Assembly: GCA_028023455.1 (NCBI GenBank)
Contig: JAQFVV010006197.1
Span: 15,681,254-15,745,253 of the forward strand
Reading direction: 5' to 3'
Source of the DNA: Epiperipatus broadwayi
Lineage: Eukaryota > Onychophora > Udeonychophora > Euonychophora > Peripatidae
DNA: 64,000 bases
Each line of letters opens with the position of its first letter. The stretch's first letter is position 1. This document shows positions 38,331 through 50,386 of the stretch, piece by piece. Both the position numbers and the translations under genes were made by a program. The notes under the pieces are model-generated. The model was not told the origin of the DNA. It saw nothing but the letters and a program-made list of their open reading frames with translations, and ran no database searches.

Positions 38331-39297
38331 AGGGAAGTTGTAAAAAATATATTCATATCAGTGACTGATAGCAGCAGAGACCAAAGTAAAAAAATCTCTT
38401 AGAGGTTATATAAAGACCATGGAAGATAGTGCTGAGAAATCTGTCACTTTTTAGTCAATGGTGGGAGGGAATGAAGCTATTGTATATGTGATGTCATTGA
38501 GAGTAGTTTTGCAAAAAATGGGAAATTTGATCTTGTAGTGCTTGGGATTACATTGTTGTTACTATGGAATGTTTATATATTATTACTGATGACATATGCA
38601 TAGGTTTTTTTAACTTTATCCTTTGGAGCAAGTAATACCATTTAAACCTATATCCTGGTTAACCTGGAAAATTTGTGCATCAGTGCTGAAATTTCCATCT
38701 GTTTGGACTTTGTTTTTTTAAGCAGTTGAAATTATTTGAGCTTATATTCTTGTTGCTATGGGGGATTTTAAAATTTACAATTTGACCTTTGCAGAAAGTA
38801 ATATTATCTGAATCTATACTTTGGTTACAATAGAGAATTTGTTCATCCCTGCTGATTACATTTCTGTACATTTGCTTAGGATTTGGATTTTTTTCTCTGA
38901 AGCTGTTGATTTTATTAGAAATTATGTCTTTATTGTATGAAGAATTTCTATATTGTTGCAGTAATATTAAGATATATTTGATTAAAATTTGGACTTTGAT
39001 CTTGACAGTTCATAATATTAATGGGAGATATCTGGACATGTGATAGTTCCAAGCCATATTTGACCTTGATTGAAGAATTAAATATAATAATTTTTATAAA
39101 ATTTATACTGAAAAATTGGAAGAAATGCAAAAAATTATAAGAACTGTATATAGGTAAGAATTTTACCTTATCAGCTTGGTATGTAAAGTACTTTAAGAAT
39201 ATATAAATTAGAACCAGAAAACTGTGTCCTATGCAAATGAATTGCTTTCTGTTGAATAATAATAATAATAATTATTATTATCAATCATCATCATCAT
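38331..39297. other. Gene-free AT-rich stretch upstream of the minus-strand LINE
   Basis: It may include unrecognised ORF1 or 5' sequence of the LINE. Ends in an (AAT)n/(ATT)n and (ATC)n microsatellite at about 39260-39297. Confidence 0.35.
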
Positions 39298-39920
39298 ATT
39301 GAAAATGTAAATAAAGCTTTTAAAATTATGAATGCAATTTTAAGGCATAGTAGACAATTTACTAGTTCTACAAAATATAAATTATTTCTCTCTTTGGTTT
39401 TGCCTGTTTTAGAATATGGATCTGTTGTTTGGAATCCCAGTTCCAAATGAGATATTATAAAAATTCAATTGGTTTATGATAAATTTTTCAAGTATATTAA
39501 GCTAAATGCCCATTATCTCTCCCTATCCGTTAGAAGAAAAATGAGAGATCTTAAAATTTCATATAACTTTGGCAATCAGAAAATTATATTAACTAACAAA
39601 ATTTCAAATATTATTATTAATAATTGTTTAGATAAAACACATATTTATTTTATTTTATATTAAGGTTTGTCACTCTAACATTTTAAAATTTTCTCCTTTA
39701 TTTCATATGCCTAATATCTATAATCATGAGTTTACTAATGAAAATATTTTTAGTTTAGATTTTAAAAAATTTGTTACTTATCTTATAAAGAAATATGGCA
39801 TATAATCATATGAATAATTTTTTATTTATACTCATTTATGTATATTTGTTACGGTGCAATTCTGTAATTAGCATAATGCTGTAGTTTTGTATGGTAAATA
39901 AATTGAATTGAATTATTATT
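39298..39920 (+). pseudogene. Jockey/CR1-like LINE 3' fragment
   Basis: The plus-strand frame from 39298 reads NVNKAFKIMNAILRHSRQF, then LFLSLVLPVLEYGSVVWNP, the typical RT C-terminal segment. A frame 39469-39663 continues the post-RT region. It ends at TAAATTGAATTGAATTATTATT (split here as AAATTGAATTGAATT plus ATT repeats), the same 3' end as the LINE at 31.8-33.5 kb. It is 5' truncated, as expected of incomplete target-primed reverse transcription. Confidence 0.78.
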
Positions 39921-40354
39921 GTTGTTCGTGTTGTTATTATTATAAGTATTATTATTATTGTTATTATGTTTCAAAGGATAAACTTTATTGAGACTCAAAA
40001 AGGATTACATAAGTTATATTTGAAAACATGAGACTTTCATACAAATTGATTCATGATATTACATATTTAATAAAGGTTTACAATCTTGTTTGTGATAGGA
40101 AAAAAAACATGATTTACAAACAAAAATAATTATTGCATAACTAGATACATATGTCAAATTACAGTTACATAGAAATTTTTAAAAGTGATATTGAGAGAAA
40201 TATGTGGAAACACATGATACTATGATTGAAAACATACTGAGGAAGAGTTGAAGTTGGTGTTAGGTTGACATGTGGTCCCAATTTGATGAGAATACTATAG
40301 TTTTCATAGCTAAGTTTTATTGTTCATTTGTTACATAAGTTCCATGTTTAAAAA

Positions 40355-40675
40355 AAATGGAAAAATACTAGTCAGCATGAATTGCATTTTGAGAAAACAG
40401 AAAAACACCAGTTCAGCATAAATTGCATCCTGGGAGAATGAAAACACATTAGTATTAATGAATTGCATCTTGGGAAACAGAAAAATACTAGTTGGCATAT
40501 TGCATCCTGGGAAAATGGAAAAATACTAGTTCAGCATTGTGTGTATTTTGAGAAAATGGAAAAACAGTAGCTATCATGAATTGCATCTTGGGAAAATAGA
40601 AAAACACTAGTCAGCATGAACTGAATTCTGGGAAAATGGAAAAAATACTATTTCAGCATGAATTGGATTCTTTGA
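40355..40675. repeat. Minisatellite, about 7 units of ~45 bp
   Basis: Units contain CATGAATTGCATC(C/T)TGGGA followed by AAATGGAAAAATACTAGTTC and AG, with variable indels. It abuts the LINE 3' end at 40.69 kb. Confidence 0.8.
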
Positions 40676-40689
40676 ATTAAAGTTCATTT

Positions 40690-41130
40690 GACTTGAGCTT
40701 GACTGGTCCAGTTAAATAACCTTTTGTCATATTGTACTCTTGTAATAAATGTCTAGAACATAAATTTTCATGTAGATAATTGTATTACAGAGCAGATAAA
40801 AATATCATAAAGGTTGTTAGTAGTGCATATTGTAATTGTGGTCCACTTATAGGTTGGATTGTTCTCTAATGAGTGATCAGGTCACTGCAAAAATGTCCAG
40901 GGTGGCTATGTTATCCTGTAATTTTAGCTGGTCTAATTTATTGATGAATGTGAATGAATGCCTCCTGGGATTGTTGTCTAACAAGAAGGTATAATAGGTA
41001 CATCAAAAGGCAAACAGGGTAAATGTGGCTGCAGATGATGCAAGAATGTGTAATCTTTGAAAGGAGTCGATTATGTGATAGATGGAAGTAGCAGGCTGCC
41101 TGTATGCATTTATCATAATTTATCATGTGG
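40690..41130 (-). pseudogene. Second copy of the 33.8-kb LINE 3' end
   Basis: The sequence aligns to 33810-34250 along its length: GTTGTTAGTAGTGC, ATGAGTGATCAGGT versus ATGTGTGACCAGGT, AAACAGGGTAAATGT, GAATGTGTAATCTTTG. It is the same minus-strand orientation and represents the terminal ~440 bp only. A 62-codon frame at 40938-41126 is the remains of the shared terminal coding segment. Confidence 0.78.
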
Positions 41131-41144
41131 AGTAGAATATTATT

Positions 41145-41315
41145 ACTGCTGCTATTGATATGGTTACTGCTACTTCTACTAGTCTGACTCCTACTACTAC
41201 TCCTACAACTACTACTACTACAACAATTACTATTGTGACTGCAACTGCTCCTGCTACTATACTACTGCTGCTCCTGCTACCACCCCTGCCTCCATCATTA
41301 CTACTACTACTATTT
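41145..41315. repeat. Degenerate (ACT)n/(CTA)n microsatellite
   Basis: Imperfect trinucleotide repeats of ACT/GCT/CCT translate as a threonine-rich frame (41160-41438). That frame is a repeat artefact. A short (TG)n tract follows at 41402-41418. Confidence 0.9.
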
Positions 41316-41940
41316 GATTTGATAAAGTTAACTAAATTTCTATTACTTAAGTATTTAAAATGTAATGTTCATTTCTATTTATTTATTCACTATATTCATT
41401 TGTGTGTGTGTGTGTGTACCCGTGTAAAAGTAATATAGTTTTAAGATTAAATTTTTTGTAATCTTATTTGTTATTGTAAGTTATCTGATTACCACAGCAT
41501 TGATATATAAAGAATAGTCTTACATTATAATTTAATGTATGCAGATAATACCCTATTATTTGAATTTTCAAAAACCTAAGAGATACTCTTTGATAAATTA
41601 ATATATGTGACTAATACTAGATGTTCTGATTTATTTTTAGGGTGACAATGCAATTAGTCTCTTTTCTTACACTTTATATCTATAATTTCGTTTTAGTATT
41701 ATTTTTATACTCTTCTTCTTTCACCACAGTTATGCCATTTAATGTAAGCTTTAGGAACTGATAGATGTCAGATGATAGTGCTTAATGTGATAAAATCATG
41801 TAATATGTTATTTTTTATAGATTGTATTCATTTTTAATAGTACTAAATAATAAAAAAATCATAAGTACACTATTATTTTATTTTTTGTATTCATGTCTTT
41901 ACTACATCTAGTATGTGATAATATGAATATATATATATGA

Positions 41941-42036
41941 TCACTAGATGGAGCTTTACCAATAGCTCCTAACAAGCTTTGTTTACATAAACACCGAGAG
42001 CTTGTTAGGAACTATTGGTAAAGCTCCATCTAGTGA
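41941..42036. repeat. 38-bp inverted repeat with 20-bp loop
   Basis: TCACTAGATGGAGCTTTACC... at 41941-41978 pairs with ...GGTAAAGCTCCATCTAGTGA at 41999-42036 (one mismatch seen). The loop contains TTTACATAAACA, a motif also present in the 63-kb satellite. Likely a small MITE or a satellite-derived hairpin. Confidence 0.8.
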
Positions 42037-43710
42037 TTATAAAATGAAAGCTAAAAGCAAGTTACGAAATTTATAACTTGTTTTGTTTATCATATATATA
42101 TAATTTTGTTTAATTCTAAAACATAAAATTTAGACCAATGATGGGTAATTACTATAAGGGTCAAATATCCAATACAATTTATTTGTCCATAATGTTGTCA
42201 CAAATACATAAATAAATAATCAATCAAAATAAGATTGAAATAAACAACTATTAGTAACTATATTACAATAATTTATCGAACGGGTTTTCATCTCCATTGA
42301 AATGGATAACCTAAAGTGATACACTTTAATATTTATAAGTAAACATTTTCCAGAGCAACTTAAAAAATGTTCATTATAATGATTTTAATTCATATTTTAT
42401 TTATTATTTATAATTATTTAATATAAAATTATTAAAAAATTGTTATGAAATATAAGTAATTTAATAATAAATTATTAGAGAAATAAATTAACAGAATTAA
42501 AATTAATAGTTATATATAGGTAGTAGTTAGTTTTGTCTTCTTTAAATTATATGTATGGTCATTAATTGTAATATAATTTGCTTTAAAATTATAGTCAGCC
42601 TGAAATGACTGAAAAATAAATATGTAAATATTTTAGTCATTTATGCATTAAGTGAAATTTGAAGGATATTCTGTCAAAATATATTTCTCATTCATTTTAC
42701 TCATTAATCTTCTCAATTATTCTACTGCAATTGGAATTTATAAAAAGAATCAATGTTATTATCCTGCTTTTTCAATATACAATTTTTATATTCGTCGAGT
42801 CAACAAAAACAATCTATAACTTAAACATTCTAATTTTTGTTTTTAAATATATGTTGGTAAAGCTAAAATCTTTTCCAGATTTTTTCTTAGCAGGCCTAAC
42901 TAGTGATGATTCATGATAAATCTCTTGATTATTGGATTTCCTGTCAGCGAATGCTTCAAGGAAGCAAAATTATTAATAAATATGGTATGACTTCAGGAGT
43001 ATCTTTTTTATATTTCAAAGTAATCTTACATTTTTGTTCTGAAAACTTCCTTAATAAGTGTTTTCATGTTTTTATCATTTTTTATTATAATTAAGGTCAT
43101 CAACTTATTTAAGTATAATTATTATTTTCCTCCAATTCTGAATCCATATTTGTCATGATCTAATCTCATTTCTCCCATGGCATTTTATATGTATACATGT
43201 GAGATTGATATGAATAATGCATTATTTCACTTCTTATTACATTGTATGTATTTTGGTTTGTTATTAACTCTTCAGAAATGCTAAAGTTTTGATTTTATGC
43301 TTTCAATATTTGACTATAACTAGTGAGGAAGTAATAATGATAAATTATCCTTGATAACATATGTGCACAAATATACATTTAAAAACACAGATAATTTACA
43401 TTAAATACAAGTTTTTATTAAAAATATACTTTGAGTATTTTACAAGTTCATTTTTAATTTAAGATATAGATGTCGAATTTTTTCGTTTTACAAATTCCAT
43501 CTGATATTCTGTAGTCAGAAAATTTATGCCAGTGATATAGTGTAGAGCAATTGGATATTCACTACAACATTCTTTACCCTGAAATAAATAAATAAATAAT
43601 AATTAATAAATAAAATATTTATTTTCTTTTAACATTAAATTTAATTACTATTACAGAATTATTCTACTAGATGGAATTACACACAATATTTTTTTTAAAA
43701 GTCGTATTGA
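42037..43710. other. Gene-free AT-rich stretch
   Basis: Nothing recognised. The frames 42659-42916 and 42903-43094 are hydrophobic, low-complexity and without an identifiable domain. Confidence 0.4.
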
Positions 43711-43715
43711 TTTAA

Positions 43716-44197
43716 ATGACTCTCCAGCCTACTTTAACTATTATTATAAATAGATGTTGTTACTACAAAACACTAAATGAAAATTGTAAGGTATCTGTTA
43801 TATGCTGGGATTTTAGAAAAAACATAGAGATAATATGTAATGTTGTTGTTGTTGTGTGTGTGTGTGGGGGGGTTATATTTATAAATAGAGGTACTGAAAA
43901 AATAATAAATCATTTTGAGGATATGATTATGAGTTTGATGGGGGGGGGATAAATACAGATGATGAATTATAAGCAAGATTTGATAACAGAATAAATTTAA
44001 ATAAAGTACGTAAAGTTTAACTTGAGCCCAAAATGCTCATGTAAGAATAATAATATTAATTTTTTAAATGTGTAGGATGTTTTCATTAATAAAGACAGAT
44101 TTATATAAAAGGAATGAGTTACATTTAGCACAAAGGGGGATAAAATATTAAATGACTTAATTTATAATAAATTTTATTATACATTAAAGTATATTGC
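43716..44197 (+). pseudogene. SGNH-hydrolase-like fragment, copy 1
   Basis: Plus-strand frames carry VICWDF, then INRGTEKIINHFEDMIMSL and, in another frame, DVFINKDRF and LNDLIYNKFYYTLKYI. The order resembles the C-terminal half of SGNH esterase domains (GTND-type region, then D-(H)LN-G---L) found in ORF1 of some LINEs. It is interrupted by stops and a poly-G tract. The segment from about 43870 is repeated at 48.25-48.55 kb on the other side of the Gypsy element. Confidence 0.5.
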
Positions 44198-44791
44198 TGT
44201 GTTTACTGGTGGTGATTGCGATATAAATACGAACGCGTAAAATACGTTTAATATATATATAAACAAATATACAATTGGTATTTAAAATTTATACACTATT
44301 ATACATCCGCCCGCGATTGTTGGCGAGGTACAGCTATTACTTGTGTGCAACTATAGAAAGAAGGAACTTTAGGTGCCCCTATAAATTTACCTATCACTTC
44401 CAGCTATACTATGACAATCTGCTTCGTGAGTAAGGTATAGTGACAACTAAAGTTGTTCTGTGACAGCTTGCCTTGTCTCTCATTTATGTCTAGCAACTTC
44501 AGATCTAGGGTAAATTTGCCTCATTGCTCAGCCATATAAGTTGTTTATATTACCATTCAGCTTTGACGGTTAATGTCTGATGCTTATCTCCAAATGAATT
44601 GATTATTTATGGTCAGAACCCCTTCCATTAATGCAAACATTCAGCAATGTTGTTTACTGGAACATATTTGTTATTGGACATATGTTATCTATTCGTCTAT
44701 ACATTGAACCATGGTGATGGATGCTCAATCCGATCAAGATAAGATGGAACCTGAAGTAGTCCATTATTTGAAGGCAAGGTGAGATATAACA
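44198..44791 (-). repeat. 3' LTR of the minus-strand Gypsy element
   Basis: On the minus strand the LTR starts TGTTATATCTCAC directly after the purine-rich tract AAGGGAAGAGAA, and ends ...ACACA. It aligns along its length with 47394-48201 (shared TGCAACTATAGAAAGAA, GACAGCTTGCC, GATAACATA). The strong PPT placement supports the 44791 boundary. Confidence 0.65.
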
Positions 44792-44849
44792 TTCTCTTCC
44801 CTTGACTAAAATTAGTTATTCAGATGCTTTAGTATAAATCTTTATTGCA

Positions 44850-45204
44850 TGCTGGTTTCATCAGGTTCAGTGACTTCATCAGCAGATCCATTATCTTGAT
44901 TTGTTGATCTGGAAACTTTTAATTTTGTCTCTTAACTGATTGTTGATTATGTATAATTCACCCTTAGCTGTTTTCTATGGCTGTAATGTTGCTGTCCAAT
45001 TGCTGTTTGAACCACTATTTGTGATCCTTTAACTTTGATCATGATTACAGAAACCCATTTAGTGGTTCCTTTGAACATATGGCATATGGCTATCCATTTT
45101 TTTGCACTTTTACATTCATTATTTATATTGAGGTTTAAACCCAGTTTATTAACAAATACTTCTGGGTAGATCCTTTTTGAATTTATTTTTGTCAGCTTGT
45201 TCAC
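44850..45204 (-). pseudogene. Gypsy integrase C-terminal fragment
   Basis: The minus-strand frame 44947-45204 contains NNECKSAKKW, FKGTTKWVSVIMIKVKGSQI and VVQTAIGQQHYSHRKQLRVN. This matches the Gypsy integrase tail (H---C-(S/A)R-F--GD-V---(F/Y)-G--KW--G-I----G---Y-V----G---RRHV-QLR). It ends just before the PPT and LTR, as expected. RT, RNase H and the integrase core are absent between this and gag. Confidence 0.65.
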
Positions 45205-45299
45205 TCTAGTTATTGCAAAGCCTAAGTGACTGCGTCAGTCATGGCCTAATCATAGTTTTATTAGACATAATAACTTCACTCTTGTCTGACCCAAAAGTG

Positions 45300-46270
45300 C
45301 TATTTGATTGCTTTGATAGTCAATAATCACTCTCCTGCTAGGATGCAGATGATGGATTTTTTTAAAATTAATAATAGTCATGTTGTTTGACACAACAAAT
45401 ACTGCAAATCCCAGTGTCAAGTTCCTCTGTCAGTGGCATATCATTAATGTTACTTCTGTGATTGAAATCAGAGTCAATGCCTCTCACATTGTTTATACAG
45501 GTATTTAATTTATTTGATTTAAAATTGTTTTTGTGGATTTTTGGAATGCACTCTTCCATTCTGTCATTAGCAACTTGTTTTTTTAAACAAGTAGCTTCTG
45601 TGTGGCTGACATACTTGCAATATCTTCATTTGATGTGTCTGTGTTTGATTCATCACATGTATGATAATATTTTTTACTCATTGTTGCAATTTGGGGGGGG
45701 GCAGTGTTTTTTATTATCACCTGAGTATTTCTTTGATCCACAACAATTTAATGTCGTAGTCCATTTTCTTCAATGGACTTGCTTGACTTAACTCTTGATT
45801 CCACTAGAGTCACTTGAGAGACAGTTGAATCAAATTAATATCAGGAGCCACTAGGAGCTTGATCCTAAGATCTCTCGGAGCTTTATTGAGGATGTCTTTA
45901 AAATTGCATTTTAAGGCTAGTTTCCTCATTTCAGTAGCAAAATTTGTAGCCCTCCCCCTTTTGGATAAAGAGATTGAAGTGCTTCTTTGCATTATCATTA
46001 AGAGTGTTTGGCATAATGCTTTGAATCAAAATCAAGATCAGCTTGAAACATGCTTGAAGGATCCTGTATATCTGAGATCCAGTAACCAAGACCAGTGTAA
46101 AGTCAGGTTTTTGATTTGATTCATATATATATAGAAAGAGAGAGAGAAATACTTGATCCTTGTAGATTGGACAATTTTCAGAATAGGCTGAATTGAACCT
46201 TTCCAACAAGCCAATTTTACCCATTTTGAGTTTTTCTTTTTCTGCCATGAGAGAAAAAAAACTCACTCTT
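45300..46270 (-). pseudogene. Gypsy gag remnant
   Basis: The minus-strand frame around 45810-45998 reads ATNFATEMRKLALKCNFKDI and then LVAPDINL, matching the gag capsid pattern F---LR-LA--C-FG...LL-EPDLTL of Ty3/Gypsy elements. The neighbouring frame 45931-46266 supplies the upstream part after a frameshift. The frame 45368-45559 resembles the linker after the gag zinc knuckle, with a preceding degraded HTEATC. Dead by stops and frameshifts. Confidence 0.65.
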
Positions 46271-46597
46271 TTTAATTAATGAGTAACCATTTTGTAATTT
46301 TTGGGGGTTCTTATTGACATGCTAATGTTAGCTGCCAATTTTTTTAAAATTTCATAGATGTAAACAACCCACAAAAGGAATATCCTGCCTTTATTGTTAA
46401 TGAATGACCAACACTCATGTTTGATTTTTTAACTTTTTTATTGATGTGCTAATAATATTAGCTGTTGATTTTTATGAGATTAATGACAAAAGATCTAATA
46501 ATCTAAAGGTGCAAAACTTTGTCGTTTCAAACTTTTTTTCCAGCCATGGGAAAAATTTTTTTTATTACTTTTGTCAACTGTGCCAAGTTTGTTGACA

Positions 46598-47390
46598 TAT
46601 ATATAATATTTAAATATATGTATATTGTCTATACTAAACTTAATTATAAGGAATTTGAACTCAGATTTTCAAACTCCCCACAACTATCCAATCCATCTTA
46701 TATAACTGATAAATATAACCATATACATGTGAAAAAGATAAATGATTTCCAATATATGTATTTTTTGTTGAACTAGCATTCATCAGCATGAAATACATAT
46801 ATTGGAAATCATTTTATCTTTTTCATATGTATGTGGTCATATGTATCAGTTGTATTAGATGGATGGCAAGTTTGAAAGTCTGAATTCAAGTCCCTTATAA
46901 TTACCTTAAGTCTAGTATAGACAATATTCATATATTTAAATGTTACATATTCAGCTTGTATTCTGTCCATCCCTCTTCTGTATAATTAAATGGACATATT
47001 AAGATCCTATGTGTGAGGGGTCAGATTTACTTAAGGTCAACATGGATAAGACAATAGTGGCATCATCAAGAGCTTTGAGCATTTCATCCTCAGATTTTCA
47101 ATGAAATGGATGACTGAAGAGTTGGTGAAGATTGAAGCTAGTTTGTTAAAGTTTGAAGATTTGCTATCCTAATATAAACTGAGCAGTGATTTCATATATG
47201 AGTGGGAGATGGTGATCTGGACCAACTAATAATTACTAGTTTAGCATGAAATACATATATTAGAAATATTGGAGATCATTTATCTTTTTTTGCATATACA
47301 TCATCATATGTATCAGTTGGATAAGATGGATTGGATAGTTATGGGGAATTTGAAAGTCTGATTTCAAGTCCCTTATAATTATATATACAT
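46598..47390 (+). mobile_element. Family A hairpin SINE inserted between gag and 5' LTR
   Basis: 46646-46905 is an inverted repeat, AATTATAAGGAATTTGAACTC ... and inverted GAATTCAAGTCCCTTATAATT (outer 20 bases complementary), with loop AGCATTCATCA. A further full unit in plus orientation follows and ends GATTTCAAGTCCCTTATAAT at about 47380, giving a period near 475 bp. It contains the tRNA-like module twice in plus orientation and once inverted. No clear target duplication. Confidence 0.72.
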
Positions 47391-47393
47391 GGG

Positions 47394-48201
47394 TGTGTCA
47401 TTTAATAATCACAAACTCATGGAAATATATTGAATATATATTTATTAATATAAACAAATATACAATTAGTATTTACACTGTATATACTGTATACTAAGAA
47501 AAGCTTGTTTAATACTTTAATAATACAGTATACTGATCATGCTTATAATTAAGTGGTAGTCAAATTCATAGCTATGACTATCAGTTAGTCAAAAGCATGC
47601 TCAGAATACTGTATTGTTAAAGTATTAAACAAGCTTTTCTTAGTATACATATTGCACGTATTTATTTTTTGAATTACATTTTTCCGAGAAAAGATTAAAA
47701 AGATTGGAATTACAATATATACACTGTTATACCTCTGACTACTACAGTTGGTGAGCTATAGTTGTTAGTTGCCATGCAACTATAGAAAGAAAAGACTTCA
47801 GGTGCCCTTCTATATTTACTACCATTGTACCATGACAGTTTGCCTTCTGGGTAAGTACAGTGACAATTCCAACTATTCTCTGACAGCTTGCCTCATAGCT
47901 GGTTTATATCTAGCAGCTTCCAATTCTATGATGAACTTGCTTCACTGCCCAGCCTTATACTGGACAACCTGTACACTCCCATTAAGCTTTGACATTTGTT
48001 GTATGATCTTACCTTCAAATGGATTCACCATCACCATTTGTAGCTAGATTCCTTTCATAATGCATTTTGAAAGCATCATCACCTATTAGCTCATTCTTGC
48101 CATTGGATGTATGTTATCTACTTGTCTATATATTGATTCATGGTGATAACTACTCAATCTGATCAAAATAAGATAAAGTTCATCATTTAATGGCAAGTTG
48201 A
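47394..48201 (-). repeat. 5' LTR of the minus-strand Gypsy element, split by a MITE
   Basis: Aligns with 44198-44791 in the same orientation. It is longer because a 160-bp palindrome (47489-47648) and about 50 bp of extra sequence lie near its low-coordinate end. The 92-codon plus-strand frame inside (47769-48047) is an accident. Confidence 0.65.
47489..47648. mobile_element. Tc1/mariner-like MITE (palindrome, TA flanks)
   Basis: Arms of about 55 bp, GTATACTAAGAAAAGCTTGT... and its inverted copy, are almost perfect complements (AAGCATG at the inner ends). TA occurs directly outside CTAAGAAAAG on both sides, consistent with a TA target. The other LTR lacks it, so it inserted after the Gypsy element integrated. 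Confidence 0.8.
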
Positions 48202-48239
48202 AATGCTAGAATTTAAAAAAAACTAATAAAGATTATAAT

Positions 48240-48715
48240 GTTTTGAATGTGGGAGAAGGGGATATTTATAAATAGAGGTAATAGAAAAACAAATATTTTG
48301 AGGATATGATTATGAGTTTAATGGAGGAAAAATGATAAGTAGAGATGGTAAATTATAGACAAGATTTGATAGTGGAATAAATTACGTAAAATTTAATTTG
48401 AGTTTAAAATGCTCATGTGAGCATATTGATGTTCATTTTCTAGGTAAGTAGGATGTTTTCGTTAATACAGATTTATATAAGAGGGAATGAATTATATTTA
48501 GCACAAAGGTGAATACAATATTAAATGACTTAATTTATAATAAATTTTACTATCCATTAAAATTCATAAAGGAAGAAATGCATAAAGATAAAATTAATGC
48601 TACAATGTTTGAGATAGTTATGAAAAAAAGAATATATTTGTGTTTATGGTGTAACAAAGACAAAATACATGTGGGTGAAGGTGGAATAATGAATGATATA
48701 AAATAGAAAAGAAGA
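48240..48715 (+). pseudogene. SGNH-hydrolase-like fragment, copy 2
   Basis: Repeats the 43.87-44.19 kb segment (GAGGATATGATTATGAGTTT, GATTTATATAA, AATGACTTAATTTATAATAA). Here DVFVNTDLYKRE and ILNDLIYNKFYYPLKFIKEE are legible, and the reading continues 170 bp beyond where copy 1 stops at the LTR. Confidence 0.5.
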
Positions 48716-50372
48716 TTTTGCGAAAGATAACTGAAAATAGTTATAAGAAAAATAAAGAAAAAAAAGGTGGAACAACCAAAGGTAAGATATGAATAAAATA
48801 ATTAATAAATAATCAAATGGCTTTATTGCTTAAGAGTTCATAAGTAGTTTGAATGCTGGAAGCACCAGAACTGGAATCAGTCTGAGAATATTGTGCTGAG
48901 TCAGGCAGTCTGCTATTGCATTGAACTATGCAGAGTAGATATATGAATCAATGGAGAAAATGGGAGCAGGATTTTATGGGGGGAAATTACATTTGTTAGC
49001 AGTGCTAAAAATACTAGAAGGATAAAGAATAGCATTTTTAAAAATTTGAATAAAAGTGGCTGAGTAAACGTGATGAATATAAAAATAGAGAGAATAAGGA
49101 CTGCCAAGGAGGATAGCTTAGAAAAAAAATTATAAAGAACATGTGTGAATTATGTTGAAATTGTGTAAAAAGAAATGGATGTTTATTATAGTATATTTAG
49201 TTCATGGGTAGGGCGATATGAAAGAGTGAAATGATACAATTTGGGAATATTTATATAAGGATATAAATGATTTTCATAAAGAATAATTTGTAAAATATTG
49301 ATTACTTCATAAAGAATAATTGTAAAATATTGCTTGTACATAATGAAAATGATCACATTAATGAAATTGATAGAGAGGAGAATATAAATGGAATATTGAA
49401 AAGGAAATATAAGGAAAATTGATTGAAAATTAGAAATTAACAAAATTACTTAATGGTGAGTTTATACAATTAAAGCAGAATCTGAAGCATACTGATGATT
49501 ATGCATTGGTAAATAAAAAGAAATTAGAAAATATAAAAGAAATTAAAGTGTTTGATATAAAAAAAGAAAATATAGCAGTGATTGTAATTTTATGTTGGTA
49601 GAATTAGAAGTATCTGAAAGGCCAAATAATGAAACTTATAGAAAAATTTAAAGTATTCCGAGAACGAAAACTTTTTATTGCTTATTGGATGGCATTATTA
49701 CATCAATATCACACGAAAAAGCTTTTTTCTTCTTCTTGAAGATTTGTATACATATGTTGGTACAGACTATAAGATAAACTTCAATGATCTGCTATTTTTG
49801 TACAACACAAAAAATTGTATAAAGAGATATAAATATATTCACATTCCAAACAATGACATTTAATAGACTATATTATAATTAGGAACCAGAATGTAAGAAT
49901 TCGTATTACACAAACTCTTACTAAGACAGTTTGTTAAGTGGATTATAGGTTGGTATGTTTCAAGGTTAAAATGATGATTGCATTTGAAAATGGATCTTAT
50001 TTCAATTCCATTCACAAGAAACTTGACTATTCATACGAAATCTCGAAACTATTCAACATTAAAATTAGCACTGCTATTAAACACTAAAATTGATAAGTTG
50101 CATTTTTAAATGTTATTGAGATATGGAATATTCTTAAGAAATTATGTAACTCAATTAAAAGGAAATCTGGTATTTTTTGTCTGGTATATAAATAAAGTGA
50201 AGGTGTGGCTTTATAACCAATATAAATATTTAAGGTCAGAAGTTCAGTGACTGATAAAAAAAGTTTTAAAATAATTGGTGGATTAAACTACACAGAAGAT
50301 ATCATTGTCAGTTAAAATCTTTTTAGATATATTCAAAATAATATATTGACCTGAGAAAAAATATTACCTATC
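48716..50372. other. Gene-free AT-rich stretch
   Basis: A lysine/glutamate-rich broken frame (about 49440-49640) could be decayed LINE ORF1 coiled coil. A 24-bp near-repeat (TTCATAAAGAATAATT(T)GTAAAATATTG) occurs at about 49270 and 49309. Nothing else recognised. Confidence 0.35.
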
Positions 50373-50386
50373 CTATTAAAATCTTA

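Noticed and set aside
41160-41438. 92-codon threonine-rich open frame
   Set aside because: It is a translation of the degenerate ACT/CTA microsatellite and the following TG tract.
45462-45791. 109-codon plus-strand open frame
   Set aside because: It is antisense to the Gypsy gag remnant.
47769-48047. 92-codon plus-strand open frame with cysteines
   Set aside because: It is inside the 5' LTR, and the corresponding region in the 3' LTR does not preserve the frame.
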